Shown: positions 1 through 7,613, counted from the first letter of the stretch. The stretch is DNA of 12,491 nt from Tannerella sp. (GCA_031269635.1 JAISYY010000210.1:1-12491), one strand, 5' to 3'. Translations and numbers: made by a program. Notes: generated by a model from the sequence alone, not told the origin.

Positions 1-602
1 TGATGACCGTTGTATGTGTCCTGCAGAAGCTGTTTGCTCTCTTTTTTGTACTTCTGACGCTGTTTAATGCCCACTTTTTTAGCTATATCGTTGCATTTGT
101 CTATTACTTTTTTGCACAGCTTCGCATCGGTTGGAAAGGTCGTAAAGTTGCCCTGTACTGTCGTATCCGACAATACAAATTTTGCCTGAGCAGGCACTGC
201 TTCGCCATGAAGTTTTACGCTGTACGCAAATATTTTCTCAATCCCTGTTTCTCCGATACGCCTGCGAAAATGTACAAAATCACTCGGATCGCAAGGGAAT
301 TTGTGCTCAAAAAACACACCGCCGCAAAAATACTGAAAGTAAGGGTTGCTTTCCCACGCAAACGGTATCTTTTCGTCGCCAAGACTGTACAGGTGTTTGA
401 GCATCAAGACGCCAACCATCAACCGGATCGGCATAGCAGGACGGCTCGGCTTCCCGGAATAGAAACCCTTAAACTCGTTTTCAAAATAGGACCGGTCGAT
501 CTTATTGGCCAGTAATGCCGGTTCGTGTTTGGGATTAATCAAATCCGACAGAAGAGTGCGAAACAGGTCGCGGCTGGTGGCTGAAGGTAATTTTCTTATC
601 AT
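1..602 (-). CDS. IS5/IS1182-like transposase, N-terminal part (runs off window edge)
   Basis: This frame reads leftward from an ATG at 600-602 for 200 codons and is still open at base 1, so only the N-terminal part is present. The product begins MIRKLPSATSRDLFRTLL and contains NKIDRSYFENEF, a segment rich in RPAMPIRLMVGVLMLKHLYSLGD, and DPSDFVHFRRRIGE. This is the pattern of the DUF772/InsH-type N-terminal domain that precedes the DDE catalytic domain in IS5 and IS1182 group transposases. A segment reading FVLSDTTVQGNFTTFPTDAK follows, in which the Asp of SDTTVQ is a likely first catalytic acid of the DDE triad. The remaining catalytic residues lie outside the window, so I cannot say whether the element is intact. 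A promoter motif lies 22 bases upstream and there is no obvious ribosome-binding site. The IS group assignment is from family resemblance and could be wrong at the subgroup level. Confidence 0.85.
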   Translation of the reverse strand, partial: MIRKLPSATSRDLFRTLLSDLINPKHEPALLANKIDRSYFENEFKGFYSGKPSRPAMPIRLMVGVLMLKHLYSLGDEKIPFAWESNPYFQYFCGGVFFEHKFPCDPSDFVHFRRRIGETGIEKIFAYSVKLHGEAVPAQAKFVLSDTTVQGNFTTFPTDAKLCKKVIDKCNDIAKKVGIKQRQKYKKESKQLLQDTYNGH

Positions 603-623
603 AAATATCCGGTTTTTATGCCA

Positions 624-654
624 CAAAGGTATAAAATCCGGTGCTTTTATCCAA
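624..654 (-). promoter_or_regulatory. Bacteroidetes-type promoter of the transposase
   Basis: On the minus strand TTG (652-654) is followed after 20 bases by TACCTTTG (624-631), matching the TTG-N19/20-TAnnTTTG promoter of the Bacteroidetes primary sigma factor. It lies just upstream of the transposase ATG at 602, as expected if the IS carries its own promoter. Confidence 0.65.
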
Positions 655-669
655 CTCTTTTTATGCTTA

Positions 670-724
670 TTTCAATAATTAACAATGAATTAATATAGTT
701 TTAAGGATTGACTAATTATTGAAA
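670..724. repeat. 12-bp perfect inverted repeat near the IS end
   Basis: TTTCAATAATTA at 670-681 is exactly the reverse complement of TAATTATTGAAA at 713-724, with a 31-base spacer that holds a second short pair (CAAT 683-686, ATTG 707-710). It lies between the transposase promoter and the recognisable part of the decayed gene, where the outer end of the IS is expected. It may be part of the IS end, a structure at the insertion target, or a weak terminator. The other IS end is not in the window, so no terminal-repeat match or target duplication can be tested. Confidence 0.6.
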
Positions 725-1269
725 CAGTTTTGAATTTATCATCAACCGTCTTTTTGAAGGGGTAATTTTTGGTATTAATATTTGAATATACAATCAAGCC
801 GGTAGCGTTTGTTGTATCCTCGGTGAGATCTTTGACAAATTGGATATGATACATGCGCGTGTAAGCCGGGAAAAAAGGCGGTATTGCAGATACCTTGTCC
901 ATACCCGGAAAAGGATGTCACAAACAGATTCCGAAGTGTCTTTGCCTGTACCGAAGGTAAGATATCCCGTGTTGTCATTTACATCAAGACCGGTAAATTC
1001 ATATCTGTAAACTGTTTACGATAAAGCATTTCGTCCCGAGGCAGTTCGGCAACGCTTCCCTCCACTATTTTGTCAAAAGCGGTAAGCCATTCGGGATACA
1101 ATCTTTTTGAAGCTATGTCCGGGATATATGGAGATTCCGGTTACGTCGAATTTGTCAGGGACAGCCGCCCCCTTCTGTATCCGGTTCATCATTTCGCATG
1201 GGTTTTCCCGACCTTGATGCCGGTTTCTTTAGACGGTTACAGATAGATGTGGTGAAGACCGTAAAAACC
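690..1269 (-). pseudogene. Decayed gene of unknown function, several frameshifts
   Basis: No long open frame covers this stretch, but protein-like sequence continues from one minus-strand frame to the next. In order it reads SKETGIKVGKTHAK, then MMNRIQKGAAVPDKFDVTGI, then PDIASKRLYPEWLTAFDKIV with ELPRDEMLYRKQ, then YEFTGLDVNDNTGYLTFG, and finally FPAYTRMYHIQFVKDLTEDT with a tail ending FKTVSIISQSLKLY. Frame breaks fall near 1190, 1125, 1010 and 905, with an in-frame stop at 1237-1239 and a double stop at 1186-1191. No plausible start is visible, so the 5' part is missing too. The GISIYP segment faintly recalls TIM-barrel glycoside hydrolases, but I do not recognise the family and make no functional call. 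The 3' end abuts the IS-end region, so the insertion may have truncated it. The rest of 603-1319 beyond the promoter and inverted repeat shows nothing further. Confidence 0.6.
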
Positions 1270-1319
1270 GGCAGGCAACGGGCGAAAACCGGACGAGAAT
1301 ACTTACCGCAGATCGGATA

Positions 1320-4300
1320 TCATTTCCCTGACTTTTTGGTATTTCGTTGAGCCGCTTTTTCTTTTTGGGCTGCCCTGCGTTCTTTTTCCTTCTGTTTTAG
1401 CGCGGCTTTGCGCTCTTTCTCTTTTTGTTTGCGTTCTTTTTCCTTTTGTTTCAGGCGTTCTTTAGCCGCTTTTTCTTTGTCTTTGCGTAACTGTTCGTTC
1501 GCTTTCTCCTGCTGTTTTTTCTGATCTTGGGCTGCTTTTTTGGCTTCTTCTTTGGATAATGTTTCTTCGGCTTCCTTTGTGGCGGCTTCTTCGGTTTCTT
1601 GCCGGCGTATTTCCTGAAGCTGTTCAAATGTAAGTTCGCCGTCCGCTCTTTCCAGCGGTTTTTTGTTGGTGGCGGCGCTGTCGGCCGGCAATTCATTTTC
1701 GGCGGCAAGTTCTGTTGCCACGTTTATCCCTTCCTGGATCTTTTTAAACTCGTCCGTATCTTTGACACGTTTGAAAAGTTTTTTAAATATGTTATCCCTT
1801 TTCGCTTTGGGACGTTCTTCCGGGACAGTATCCGGTTCGGATGTCTGGGGAGCGTCTTCGTTTTCCGTTGTTTCTTCTTTTTGTTCAACCGGCCGTTCTG
1901 TTGCAACCGGTATTTCTTCTTTGATTGTGACGGGTTCCGCAGGCAGGATTTCAGGCTCTGTTTTTTTCGGTTCGTCTTTCGCCGGCTCGGCAGGTTCTGC
2001 AGGCGTGGCCGCCGGTTCGGTGATTGTTTCTTCCTCGCTTTCGAGCTTTTCTTCTTCCGCTTTCCGGTCGGTTTCCACGCGGACGCGCCAGCGGTTAACT
2101 AATTCGGGAGCAGTTTCGCCGTAGTTTTCGATGAAGAAAGTCATGTATTCTTCCAGTGTTTTCCCGTGCATCAAGGTCATATAATTCTCGTCGGAGATAG
2201 GGAAGAATGTGGCGACGCCGTCGAAGGCGGACGCATATCCGCCTTCTCCATAAATCATGCGGTAGTATTCGATTATCTCGCCGAGACTGTTAAATCCGCT
2301 GATTGTAAATAGGGTTAATGAGCCGGATTCCTCGAAGCTGAGGTCGAATCCTTTTACGCGGAAATTGGCAAAGTTATATGCTGCGATTGCATAGAGTAAC
2401 AGGTTACGGTCTATGCTTCCCGCAGTATGTATGAGCAACATTCTGTGCGGCGTTTCCTGTTCGGCGGAGAAGGTACGTGCGGAATCCGCTGCCGACAGCG
2501 TACCGTCTTCGCTTAGACCGAAGCGCAGATCCCATGTCATTGTGGAGAAACTGCCCTGCATCAGTTTGCGTCCGCGAAGGAGACCTTTCAGCATCTCATT
2601 GGCGAGTTCCGTAACATCCGCACCGGGGTATTTTTCCGTCAGGAGGGTGAGTTCTTCTTTGAACCCTTCGGAATCGCCGGCCTGAACATACGTGAGCGCG
2701 TTCAGGAACATAAATTTAGGCATCAGTTTGGCCAGCGGGTACTTGGCGCTGACTTCCAGGTAGTTGCGGCGTACGGCGGAGGTGTCTTTTGCAAGGTAAC
2801 AGGTGTAGGTCGCTTCATAAATGGAATCCTGTACACTGTCCATCATCCGTATGTTATATTCATAGTCAGGATCGGAAATCGCGATTGTATAGTCATTATC
2901 GGGAAATTCGGCGAGCATCCTGTTTTTATATTTTTCTGCCAGTGCGGTGTTTTTATAGCGTAAAGCCATGATGTAGATCTGATAGTAATAATCGAGCTTA
3001 TACTCATTATCCGGAAAGCGGCGTTCGAGTTCTTCAAATGTTTCGACGGACAGGTCTACGTTTTCGAGTTTGTCCTTATAAATCATTCCCATATTGAAAA
3101 GTCCGTTTGCAACAATCATATTCGAGGCTTCCAGGTCTTCTTCGGCAAACGGGATCTGTTGCAGGTAATATTCGCGCGACTTCGGGTCTGATGCGAGCGA
3201 GTCCGGTATTGACGGTAACGAATCCGGCGGCAGGTTCATATCTTCGGATATTTCGCCCGGCGCGTCTGTTGATGCGGCCTGTTCGTCATCGGTCTGTATC
3301 AGCGCCATTTTTTTGTTTCGTCTGCGCCAGTTATCTTCGAGCGTTCGTTTGCCCCACCTGTTCTGGAATTGTGTTTTTCCCTGCGCTACGACTTGCTGGT
3401 TATAGAAGTAGAAAGAGTTATCACCGGCGTTTGTGGGAGTTTGCGGCATAGCGATATTGTTCCGGGAGGGGAGGTTTGAACCTAAGGCCTGCTGATCTGC
3501 GAGAAATTCTTCTTTTTTAGCTTCTTCTTCGGCCTTCTTTTCTTCTTCGATTACCTGTTCGATGATTTTATCAATGACGGCAAGACGCTCGCTTTCGGGC
3601 ATCCGGGCAAGCTCCTGTAAACTGTCCTGCAGGTGTACGGCTTCAAAATGTATAACAAGTTCGTCGAGCGTTTCCGACAGGCGTGCTACGCGGTCATAAT
3701 CCTTATACTCCCGCTGTATTCCTGCAAGCGCACCGCTGAAACAGGGTTGCGCCTTGAGATAGTCTTTCTGTGTAAAATAAATATCCCCCAGCCGGATTTG
3801 GCAGATTGCTTTGTCCATGCCGTTTTGGGTACTTTTTTCGATGCCTTCGGCATAACATTCGATAGCGCGTGCGGTGTCCTGTTGCGTCATGTAGACATTC
3901 CCCATAGCATAGTATACCTGGTCAAGAAAATCTTTATTTTTATCGCTTTTGGCCATGCGTTTCAACATCTTAAGCACCTTGCCGTAATTACCTCCCGGGA
4001 AAACTTCCGTTTGCCGTATGCGCGAGGCAAATTCTATTTCGTAGGGAGGATTTGACGACGCCAATTTGCCGAATGTCCGGTAAGCCTCTTCGTTCCGGCC
4101 GGTATTCATGTAGATTTGCCCCAGCAGGTAATGCATACGCGAACGCTGGCGTTTGTTTTTTTCCGATTTAACAGCGTTTTGCAGGTAGGGTATCGCCTGT
4201 TCAAGTTGTTTGCTTCTGATAAGGTAATCGGCATACATCCGGTCGTATTTTTTTTGCAACTTGGGAGGGATGCCGCTTTCACCGAGTTTTTTCAACGCAT

Positions 4301-4895
4301 TATTCGTTTCGTAGAACCAGTCCATTTCGGTATAACAGCGTGCTTGCCAGACGAGTGCTTCGGCTACGAGTTCGGGGTCTGTCGTGAAATGCCGCGCTAT
4401 GTACGAAAACGTTACGGCAGAGGTCAGGAAATCGCCGTTGTAAAACTGTCCTTCGGCAATTAGCAGCCAGCAGTGTTTCATGAACGGGTTAAACTCCTCC
4501 TGCGCCTGCAGTTTCACCTGTTTCGGATCGCTCTGCCAGCCTGCTTTGCGGGGCGGTTTTTCTTTTATGGAATGTAGTTTTATGGCTTTGTTTCCTTTTT
4601 CGATAGCACGGTCGAACGGTCCGCCGGCAACGCTTTTTTCTTCCCTGTATATTCCGCTTATGGGGAACATGTGTATTTGTTCGCTATAATTCTCTTTATA
4701 CCCCTCGTTCATTGATTTTAAAGCCTCATCAAACGTTGTTTTCCCATTGAAATAGATGTTGTAACGCGAGTTAAGGGAATGGTAAAAACGGCTTGACGCA
4801 GTATTTTTACGCGCTCCGCACGAACCCAATGCAACGATAACGATTACCGATGCTGCAACGATATAAAGCCTTTTTTTAATTTCCACAAAAGACAT
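1320..4895 (-). CDS. porW: PorW/SprE-family TPR lipoprotein of the type IX secretion system
   Basis: PorW (P. gingivalis) and SprE (gliding bacteria) are outer-membrane-associated lipoproteins needed for type IX secretion, reported to link the PorK/PorN ring to the translocon. The product is 1191 residues from the ATG at 4893-4895; an in-frame TTG two codons upstream is a less likely start. A signal peptide ends in a lipobox, VALGSC, with Cys at residue 26. The family-typical NSRYNIYFNGKTTFDEALKS follows at about 43-62. TPR-like helical repeats span about 130-400. An acidic/Lys helix near 450-465 precedes the signature FYFYNQQ...WGKR.LEDNWR at about 495-524, which I regard as diagnostic. More helical repeats cover about 590-770 and a conserved globular block about 815-930. 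The last 250 residues are low complexity: Pro/Glu-rich, then a Lys/Glu/Arg coiled coil ending in NTKKSGK. It is the last gene of the minus-strand set, 71 bases after the metal permease. Confidence 0.9.
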   Translation of the reverse strand: MSFVEIKKRLYIVAASVIVIVALGSCGARKNTASSRFYHSLNSRYNIYFNGKTTFDEALKSMNEGYKENYSEQIHMFPISGIYREEKSVAGGPFDRAIEKGNKAIKLHSIKEKPPRKAGWQSDPKQVKLQAQEEFNPFMKHCWLLIAEGQFYNGDFLTSAVTFSYIARHFTTDPELVAEALVWQARCYTEMDWFYETNNALKKLGESGIPPKLQKKYDRMYADYLIRSKQLEQAIPYLQNAVKSEKNKRQRSRMHYLLGQIYMNTGRNEEAYRTFGKLASSNPPYEIEFASRIRQTEVFPGGNYGKVLKMLKRMAKSDKNKDFLDQVYYAMGNVYMTQQDTARAIECYAEGIEKSTQNGMDKAICQIRLGDIYFTQKDYLKAQPCFSGALAGIQREYKDYDRVARLSETLDELVIHFEAVHLQDSLQELARMPESERLAVIDKIIEQVIEEEKKAEEEAKKEEFLADQQALGSNLPSRNNIAMPQTPTNAGDNSFYFYNQQVVAQGKTQFQNRWGKRTLEDNWRRRNKKMALIQTDDEQAASTDAPGEISEDMNLPPDSLPSIPDSLASDPKSREYYLQQIPFAEEDLEASNMIVANGLFNMGMIYKDKLENVDLSVETFEELERRFPDNEYKLDYYYQIYIMALRYKNTALAEKYKNRMLAEFPDNDYTIAISDPDYEYNIRMMDSVQDSIYEATYTCYLAKDTSAVRRNYLEVSAKYPLAKLMPKFMFLNALTYVQAGDSEGFKEELTLLTEKYPGADVTELANEMLKGLLRGRKLMQGSFSTMTWDLRFGLSEDGTLSAADSARTFSAEQETPHRMLLIHTAGSIDRNLLLYAIAAYNFANFRVKGFDLSFEESGSLTLFTISGFNSLGEIIEYYRMIYGEGGYASAFDGVATFFPISDENYMTLMHGKTLEEYMTFFIENYGETAPELVNRWRVRVETDRKAEEEKLESEEETITEPAATPAEPAEPAKDEPKKTEPEILPAEPVTIKEEIPVATERPVEQKEETTENEDAPQTSEPDTVPEERPKAKRDNIFKKLFKRVKDTDEFKKIQEGINVATELAAENELPADSAATNKKPLERADGELTFEQLQEIRRQETEEAATKEAEETLSKEEAKKAAQDQKKQQEKANEQLRKDKEKAAKERLKQKEKERKQKEKERKAALKQKEKERRAAQKEKAAQRNTKKSGK
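1378..1451 (-). repeat. Degenerate short repeats encoding the KQKEKERK tail of PorW
   Basis: Three similar 20-21 base units on the plus strand, at 1378-1398, 1411-1430 and 1432-1451, read approximately CGTTCTTTTTCCTTTTGTTT. On the coding strand they give iterations of KQKEKERK in the C-terminal charged helix. The second and third units are nearly adjacent, which suggests growth by slippage or unequal recombination. Confidence 0.6.
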
Positions 4896-4972
4896 GGCCA
4901 AGCTACATAAAAAATTTACTGTCTATAAAATAACTGAAAGAACGGCTAATTATTGCCTTGCCGTATAAATTT

Positions 4973-5827
4973 TCAGGCTGCAAGTCCATTTTTTGTTACG
5001 CCGGAGCGTTCCTCCTTCCGAATAAACAATGAGTGTATTGCTTTTGCGATCAGGAAGATAACGATCAAAACCAGAATGATAAACGCTCCGGACGGAATAT
5101 TGAAGTAATATGACAGAAACAGACCGGATAGACAGCCGGAAAAACCTAATATACTGCTTGCGACAGTGATTTTATGATAATTTGAAGTGAATATGTTTAC
5201 CGTCATCTGGGGTATCGTCAGGATACTTATGAGTAACATAATACCGACTAAACGGATAGACAGAACGATCGTCGCCGATATAAAAAACATCATGCCATAT
5301 TCTATAAGACGTACGGGTAAACCTTGTGTGAATGCAAAGTCGCGGTCGAATGCCGTATACATGATTGATCTCCTTCCCGGTAAGTATACCGCTATCAGAA
5401 TGATGGTCAGGACAGTCATCCATAATATATCTGTTGTGGATACGGTTAAGATATTTCCGAAAAGGTATGCCGTGAGGTTCGGGGCGTATCCGGGAGTGAG
5501 AAAGATGAAAATCACGCCTGTTGCCATGCCGAGCGACCAGACGGCGGCAATTACGGAGTCTTCGCGTATTCGTTTATAGCCGCCGGAGTGACTGATATAT
5601 TCTACGCCAAAGGCCGACAAAACCGCAAAAATCAGTGCGGATAAGAGCGGATTCATTCCTGTGTAAAAACCGATTCCCAGTCCGCCGAAAGAAGCGTGCG
5701 TAATGCCTCCGCTTATGAATACGATACGGCGGGAAACGATATATGTCCCTACAATGCCACATGCGATAGCTGTAAGTAAACTTGCCCAGATGGCGTTTTG
5801 AAAAAATGTGTACTGTAAAATGTCCAT
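4973..5827 (-). CDS. Metal ABC transporter permease, ABC-3 (ZnuB/MntB/TroC) family
   Basis: This is a 284-residue polytopic inner-membrane protein of the ABC-3 family, whose members move Zn2+, Mn2+ or Fe2+ inward with a cytoplasmic ATPase and a periplasmic binding protein. About eight hydrophobic segments are visible, near residues 10-30, 38-57, 60-78, 90-112, 133-151, 172-205, 222-240 and 245-267. The family-typical loop SGGITHASFGGLGIGFYTG at 39-57 corresponds to the SHAxxxG region of ZnuB. RLVGIMLLISILTIPQMT at 192-209 matches the conserved late segment that contacts the ATPase. A short charged tail, RKEERSGVTKNGLAA, ends the protein. The length is normal. The start is the ATG at 5825-5827; no Shine-Dalgarno is obvious. 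The partner ATPase and binding protein are absent from the window and must be encoded elsewhere. Sequence alone does not settle which metal is carried, so no symbol is given. It lies 90 bases after the Cys-rich membrane protein and 71 before porW. Confidence 0.9.
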   Translation of the reverse strand: MDILQYTFFQNAIWASLLTAIACGIVGTYIVSRRIVFISGGITHASFGGLGIGFYTGMNPLLSALIFAVLSAFGVEYISHSGGYKRIREDSVIAAVWSLGMATGVIFIFLTPGYAPNLTAYLFGNILTVSTTDILWMTVLTIILIAVYLPGRRSIMYTAFDRDFAFTQGLPVRLIEYGMMFFISATIVLSIRLVGIMLLISILTIPQMTVNIFTSNYHKITVASSILGFSGCLSGLFLSYYFNIPSGAFIILVLIVIFLIAKAIHSLFIRKEERSGVTKNGLAA

Positions 5828-5892
5828 AATTACTTAAATGTTGGCGGGGTCAAATCCGGCCGTATGATTAATTTATATTCTTTGTACAGGGG

Positions 5893-5910
5893 TTCCCGTA
5901 TTATCGGGAA
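5893..5910 (-). other. Stem-loop in the gap after the Cys-cluster gene
   Basis: TTCCCG (5893-5898) and CGGGAA (5905-5910) form a perfect 6-bp stem around a 6-base loop, beginning eight bases past the stop codon of the preceding minus-strand gene. No T-run follows on the minus strand, so a classical intrinsic terminator is not supported. It could cause partial termination, mark a processing site, or stabilise the upstream mRNA end. On the plus strand two G-T pairs and two G-C pairs would lengthen the stem to ten. Confidence 0.4.
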
Positions 5911-5917
5911 TCTCCCT

Positions 5918-6334
5918 TTATAAAGCGTTACGCTGTTCTTCCATGATGAGCAGCGCTTCATCTTTCAGTTCTTCCGGCAGGTTTACGCCGCGAAGTTGCA
6001 GGCTGCGCAGCCACCCGGCGACTTCCGCTTCGCGCAATGTATAAAGCACTTCACGAAATTCTTCGACTTCCGTTTTATTATACCGGTCAGGCTCCGTTCC
6101 GCGATAAACGTCCAATTCTTCATCATCGTAATACTCAATCGTTTTACTTGCCGCCGTAAGCAGGCTGTCGCGTTCGCACACTTCGTGCCGGCCGCAACAT
6201 TCCGCAGGAACAGCCGTATGATCGGTTGCTTCCGTTTCGTTACAGGCGGATGATCGCCGTCTGCGGTTGTCGAAAAAACCGGTTATTGCCGCTATAATTC
6301 CTAAAATGACAATTCCTGAAACCAGATACCACAT
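5918..6334 (-). CDS. Small single-pass membrane protein with a Cys/His cluster
   Basis: This is a 138-residue protein of unknown function. Residues 2-21 form one hydrophobic helix (WYLVSGIVILGIIAAITGFF) followed by DNRRRRS, so by the positive-inside rule the body should be cytoplasmic. The striking part is Cys31 followed by ECCGRHEVCE at 45-54, giving Cys46, Cys47, His50 and Cys53, a possible metal or Fe-S site. Next comes an acidic stretch, IEYYDDEELDVYRG, then a Glu-rich helical region (VEEFREVLYTLREAEVAGWL) and a C-terminal helix. From memory, similar small proteins sit next to aroA in other Bacteroidales, but I cannot confirm this here. The ATG at 6332-6334 begins six bases after the aroA stop, so the two genes are probably translationally linked. 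Neighbours are the shikimate enzyme and the metal permease; metal binding would fit the latter, but this is inference. Confidence 0.8.
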   Translation of the reverse strand: MWYLVSGIVILGIIAAITGFFDNRRRRSSACNETEATDHTAVPAECCGRHEVCERDSLLTAASKTIEYYDDEELDVYRGTEPDRYNKTEVEEFREVLYTLREAEVAGWLRSLQLRGVNLPEELKDEALLIMEEQRNAL

Positions 6335-6340
6335 ACCATA

Positions 6341-7591
6341 TTATAATAAATGTTCGCGACTCGTTATTGAAAATCCGGTTTTTTGAAGATCTTCCCAGTA
6401 AGAAGGGTAACTTTTCGATACGACTTCCGGATCGGAAATAGATATACCTTCCTGCCGGCATATTGCGACAGGAGCAAAAGCCATAGCCATGCGATGATCT
6501 TCGTAAGTTGCGACAACCGGCGTCTGTGCGGAATCGCTCTTTTGTCCGTTCCATTCAAGAGTGTTTCCGTCATATACGGTTATTGGATAGCCGAATTTGC
6601 ACAGTTCGGTTTTAAGGGCTTCCAGCCGGTCTGTTTCTTTTATTTTAAGGCTCTGTAAACCGCTGAACCGGAACGGTATGCCAAGCATTGCACACGTGAC
6701 GGCCGCGGTTTGCGCCATGTCGGGCATGGAAATGAAATCGAATGTCAGCGGGGAATTTGTTTTCTTTTCTTTTTTCGTAAGCGTAACGCCCGATGATGTG
6801 AATGTTGTTTTTACGCCAAGCCTGTCAAACAAAGCAACAATAGCGGCGTCCCCCTGTAAACTGTCCGGTAATAATCCCGGTAACGAAATGCGGGCGTTTT
6901 CATTTTTGCATAATGCAATCATCTCGTACCAGTATGAAGCCGCACTCCAGTCCGGTTCTACCGTGAAATTCTCTACTGCGGAGTATTGCTGCGGCGGAAC
7001 GGTGAAGGTCTGTCCTTCTTCAAAAACAACAACGCCGAACATTCGCATAAGCCGTACAGTCAGCTTTATATAAGGTACGGAAATGACGTCACCTGTCAGG
7101 TGCAGGCTCAGACCGTTGGTCATAAGCGGCGCAATCATGAGCAGGGCCGAGATGTATTGGGAACTGACGCCCCCGTCTAAAGAGATATGTCCTCCGGCAA
7201 GTGTTTGTCCTTTAATATGCAATGGCGGAAAGCCTTCCTTTTCCACGTATTCAATCTCTGCACCCGATGACCTTAATGCGTCGACTAACAGTTTTATGGG
7301 GCGATTTTTCATTCTTTCCGTTCCGGTTATTGTCCGTGTTCCGTTTTTCACGGAGAAATAAGCTGTAAGGAAACGCATAGCCGTTCCGGCTGCCCCGATA
7401 TCAATCGCACGTTTATCGTCATAAAGTGCATCTATCATCACACCGGTATCATCGCATACCGAAATGTTTCGGGGATGTTTCGGATGATGGCACAGGGAAT
7501 TTAGTATTAACACCCTGTTACTGATGCTTTTAGATGCGGGCAAATTGATGTTTCCATTCAAAATTTCCGGGGCTTTTATTCGATAATTCAT
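6341..7591 (-). CDS. aroA: 3-phosphoshikimate 1-carboxyvinyltransferase (EPSP synthase)
   Basis: AroA transfers the enolpyruvyl group of PEP to shikimate 3-phosphate, the sixth step of the shikimate pathway, in the cytoplasm. I choose the ATG at 7589-7591, preceded by AAGGA and followed by the family-typical IKAPEILNGNINLPASKSIS; an upstream in-frame ATG would add 11 atypical residues and overlap the promoter. The product is 416 residues, against 427 in E. coli. Visible active-site elements are Lys21/Ser22/Arg26 in LPASKSISNR, GAAGTAMR at 66-73, Arg97 in NRPIKLLVDAL, SSQY at 143-146, Asp291 in MPDMAQTAAV, Lys318-Glu319 in IKETDRLEAL, Asp365-His366-Arg367 in YEDHRMAMAF, and Lys393 in VSKSYPSYW. 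All catalytic residues I know of are present, so it should be active. Compared with E. coli, the Asn94 position is Ala67 and the Pro101 position is Phe74. It appears to be the first gene of the minus-strand set. Confidence 0.95.
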   Translation of the reverse strand: MNYRIKAPEILNGNINLPASKSISNRVLILNSLCHHPKHPRNISVCDDTGVMIDALYDDKRAIDIGAAGTAMRFLTAYFSVKNGTRTITGTERMKNRPIKLLVDALRSSGAEIEYVEKEGFPPLHIKGQTLAGGHISLDGGVSSQYISALLMIAPLMTNGLSLHLTGDVISVPYIKLTVRLMRMFGVVVFEEGQTFTVPPQQYSAVENFTVEPDWSAASYWYEMIALCKNENARISLPGLLPDSLQGDAAIVALFDRLGVKTTFTSSGVTLTKKEKKTNSPLTFDFISMPDMAQTAAVTCAMLGIPFRFSGLQSLKIKETDRLEALKTELCKFGYPITVYDGNTLEWNGQKSDSAQTPVVATYEDHRMAMAFAPVAICRQEGISISDPEVVSKSYPSYWEDLQKTGFSITSREHLL

Positions 7592-7613
7592 GTTCCTTTT
7601 TTTTGTTAAAATG

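Noticed and set aside
3..515. Plus-strand open frame of 170 codons at the left edge
   Set aside because: It is antisense to the transposase, whose minus-strand reading shows recognisable family motifs; the plus-strand product is Phe/Arg-rich with no family likeness.
1250..1319. Possible terminator between porW and the pseudogene (repeated CCGG with a T-run)
   Set aside because: The best pairing gives stems of only three or four bases, too weak to call.
1599..2124. Two overlapping plus-strand open frames opposite the end of porW
   Set aside because: They mirror the low-complexity Glu/Lys/Pro tail read backwards (Phe/Arg-rich and Ser-rich products), with no independent support.
3107..4463. 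Plus-strand open frames opposite porW
   Set aside because: porW is continuous and family-consistent on the minus strand; these are chance frames within it.
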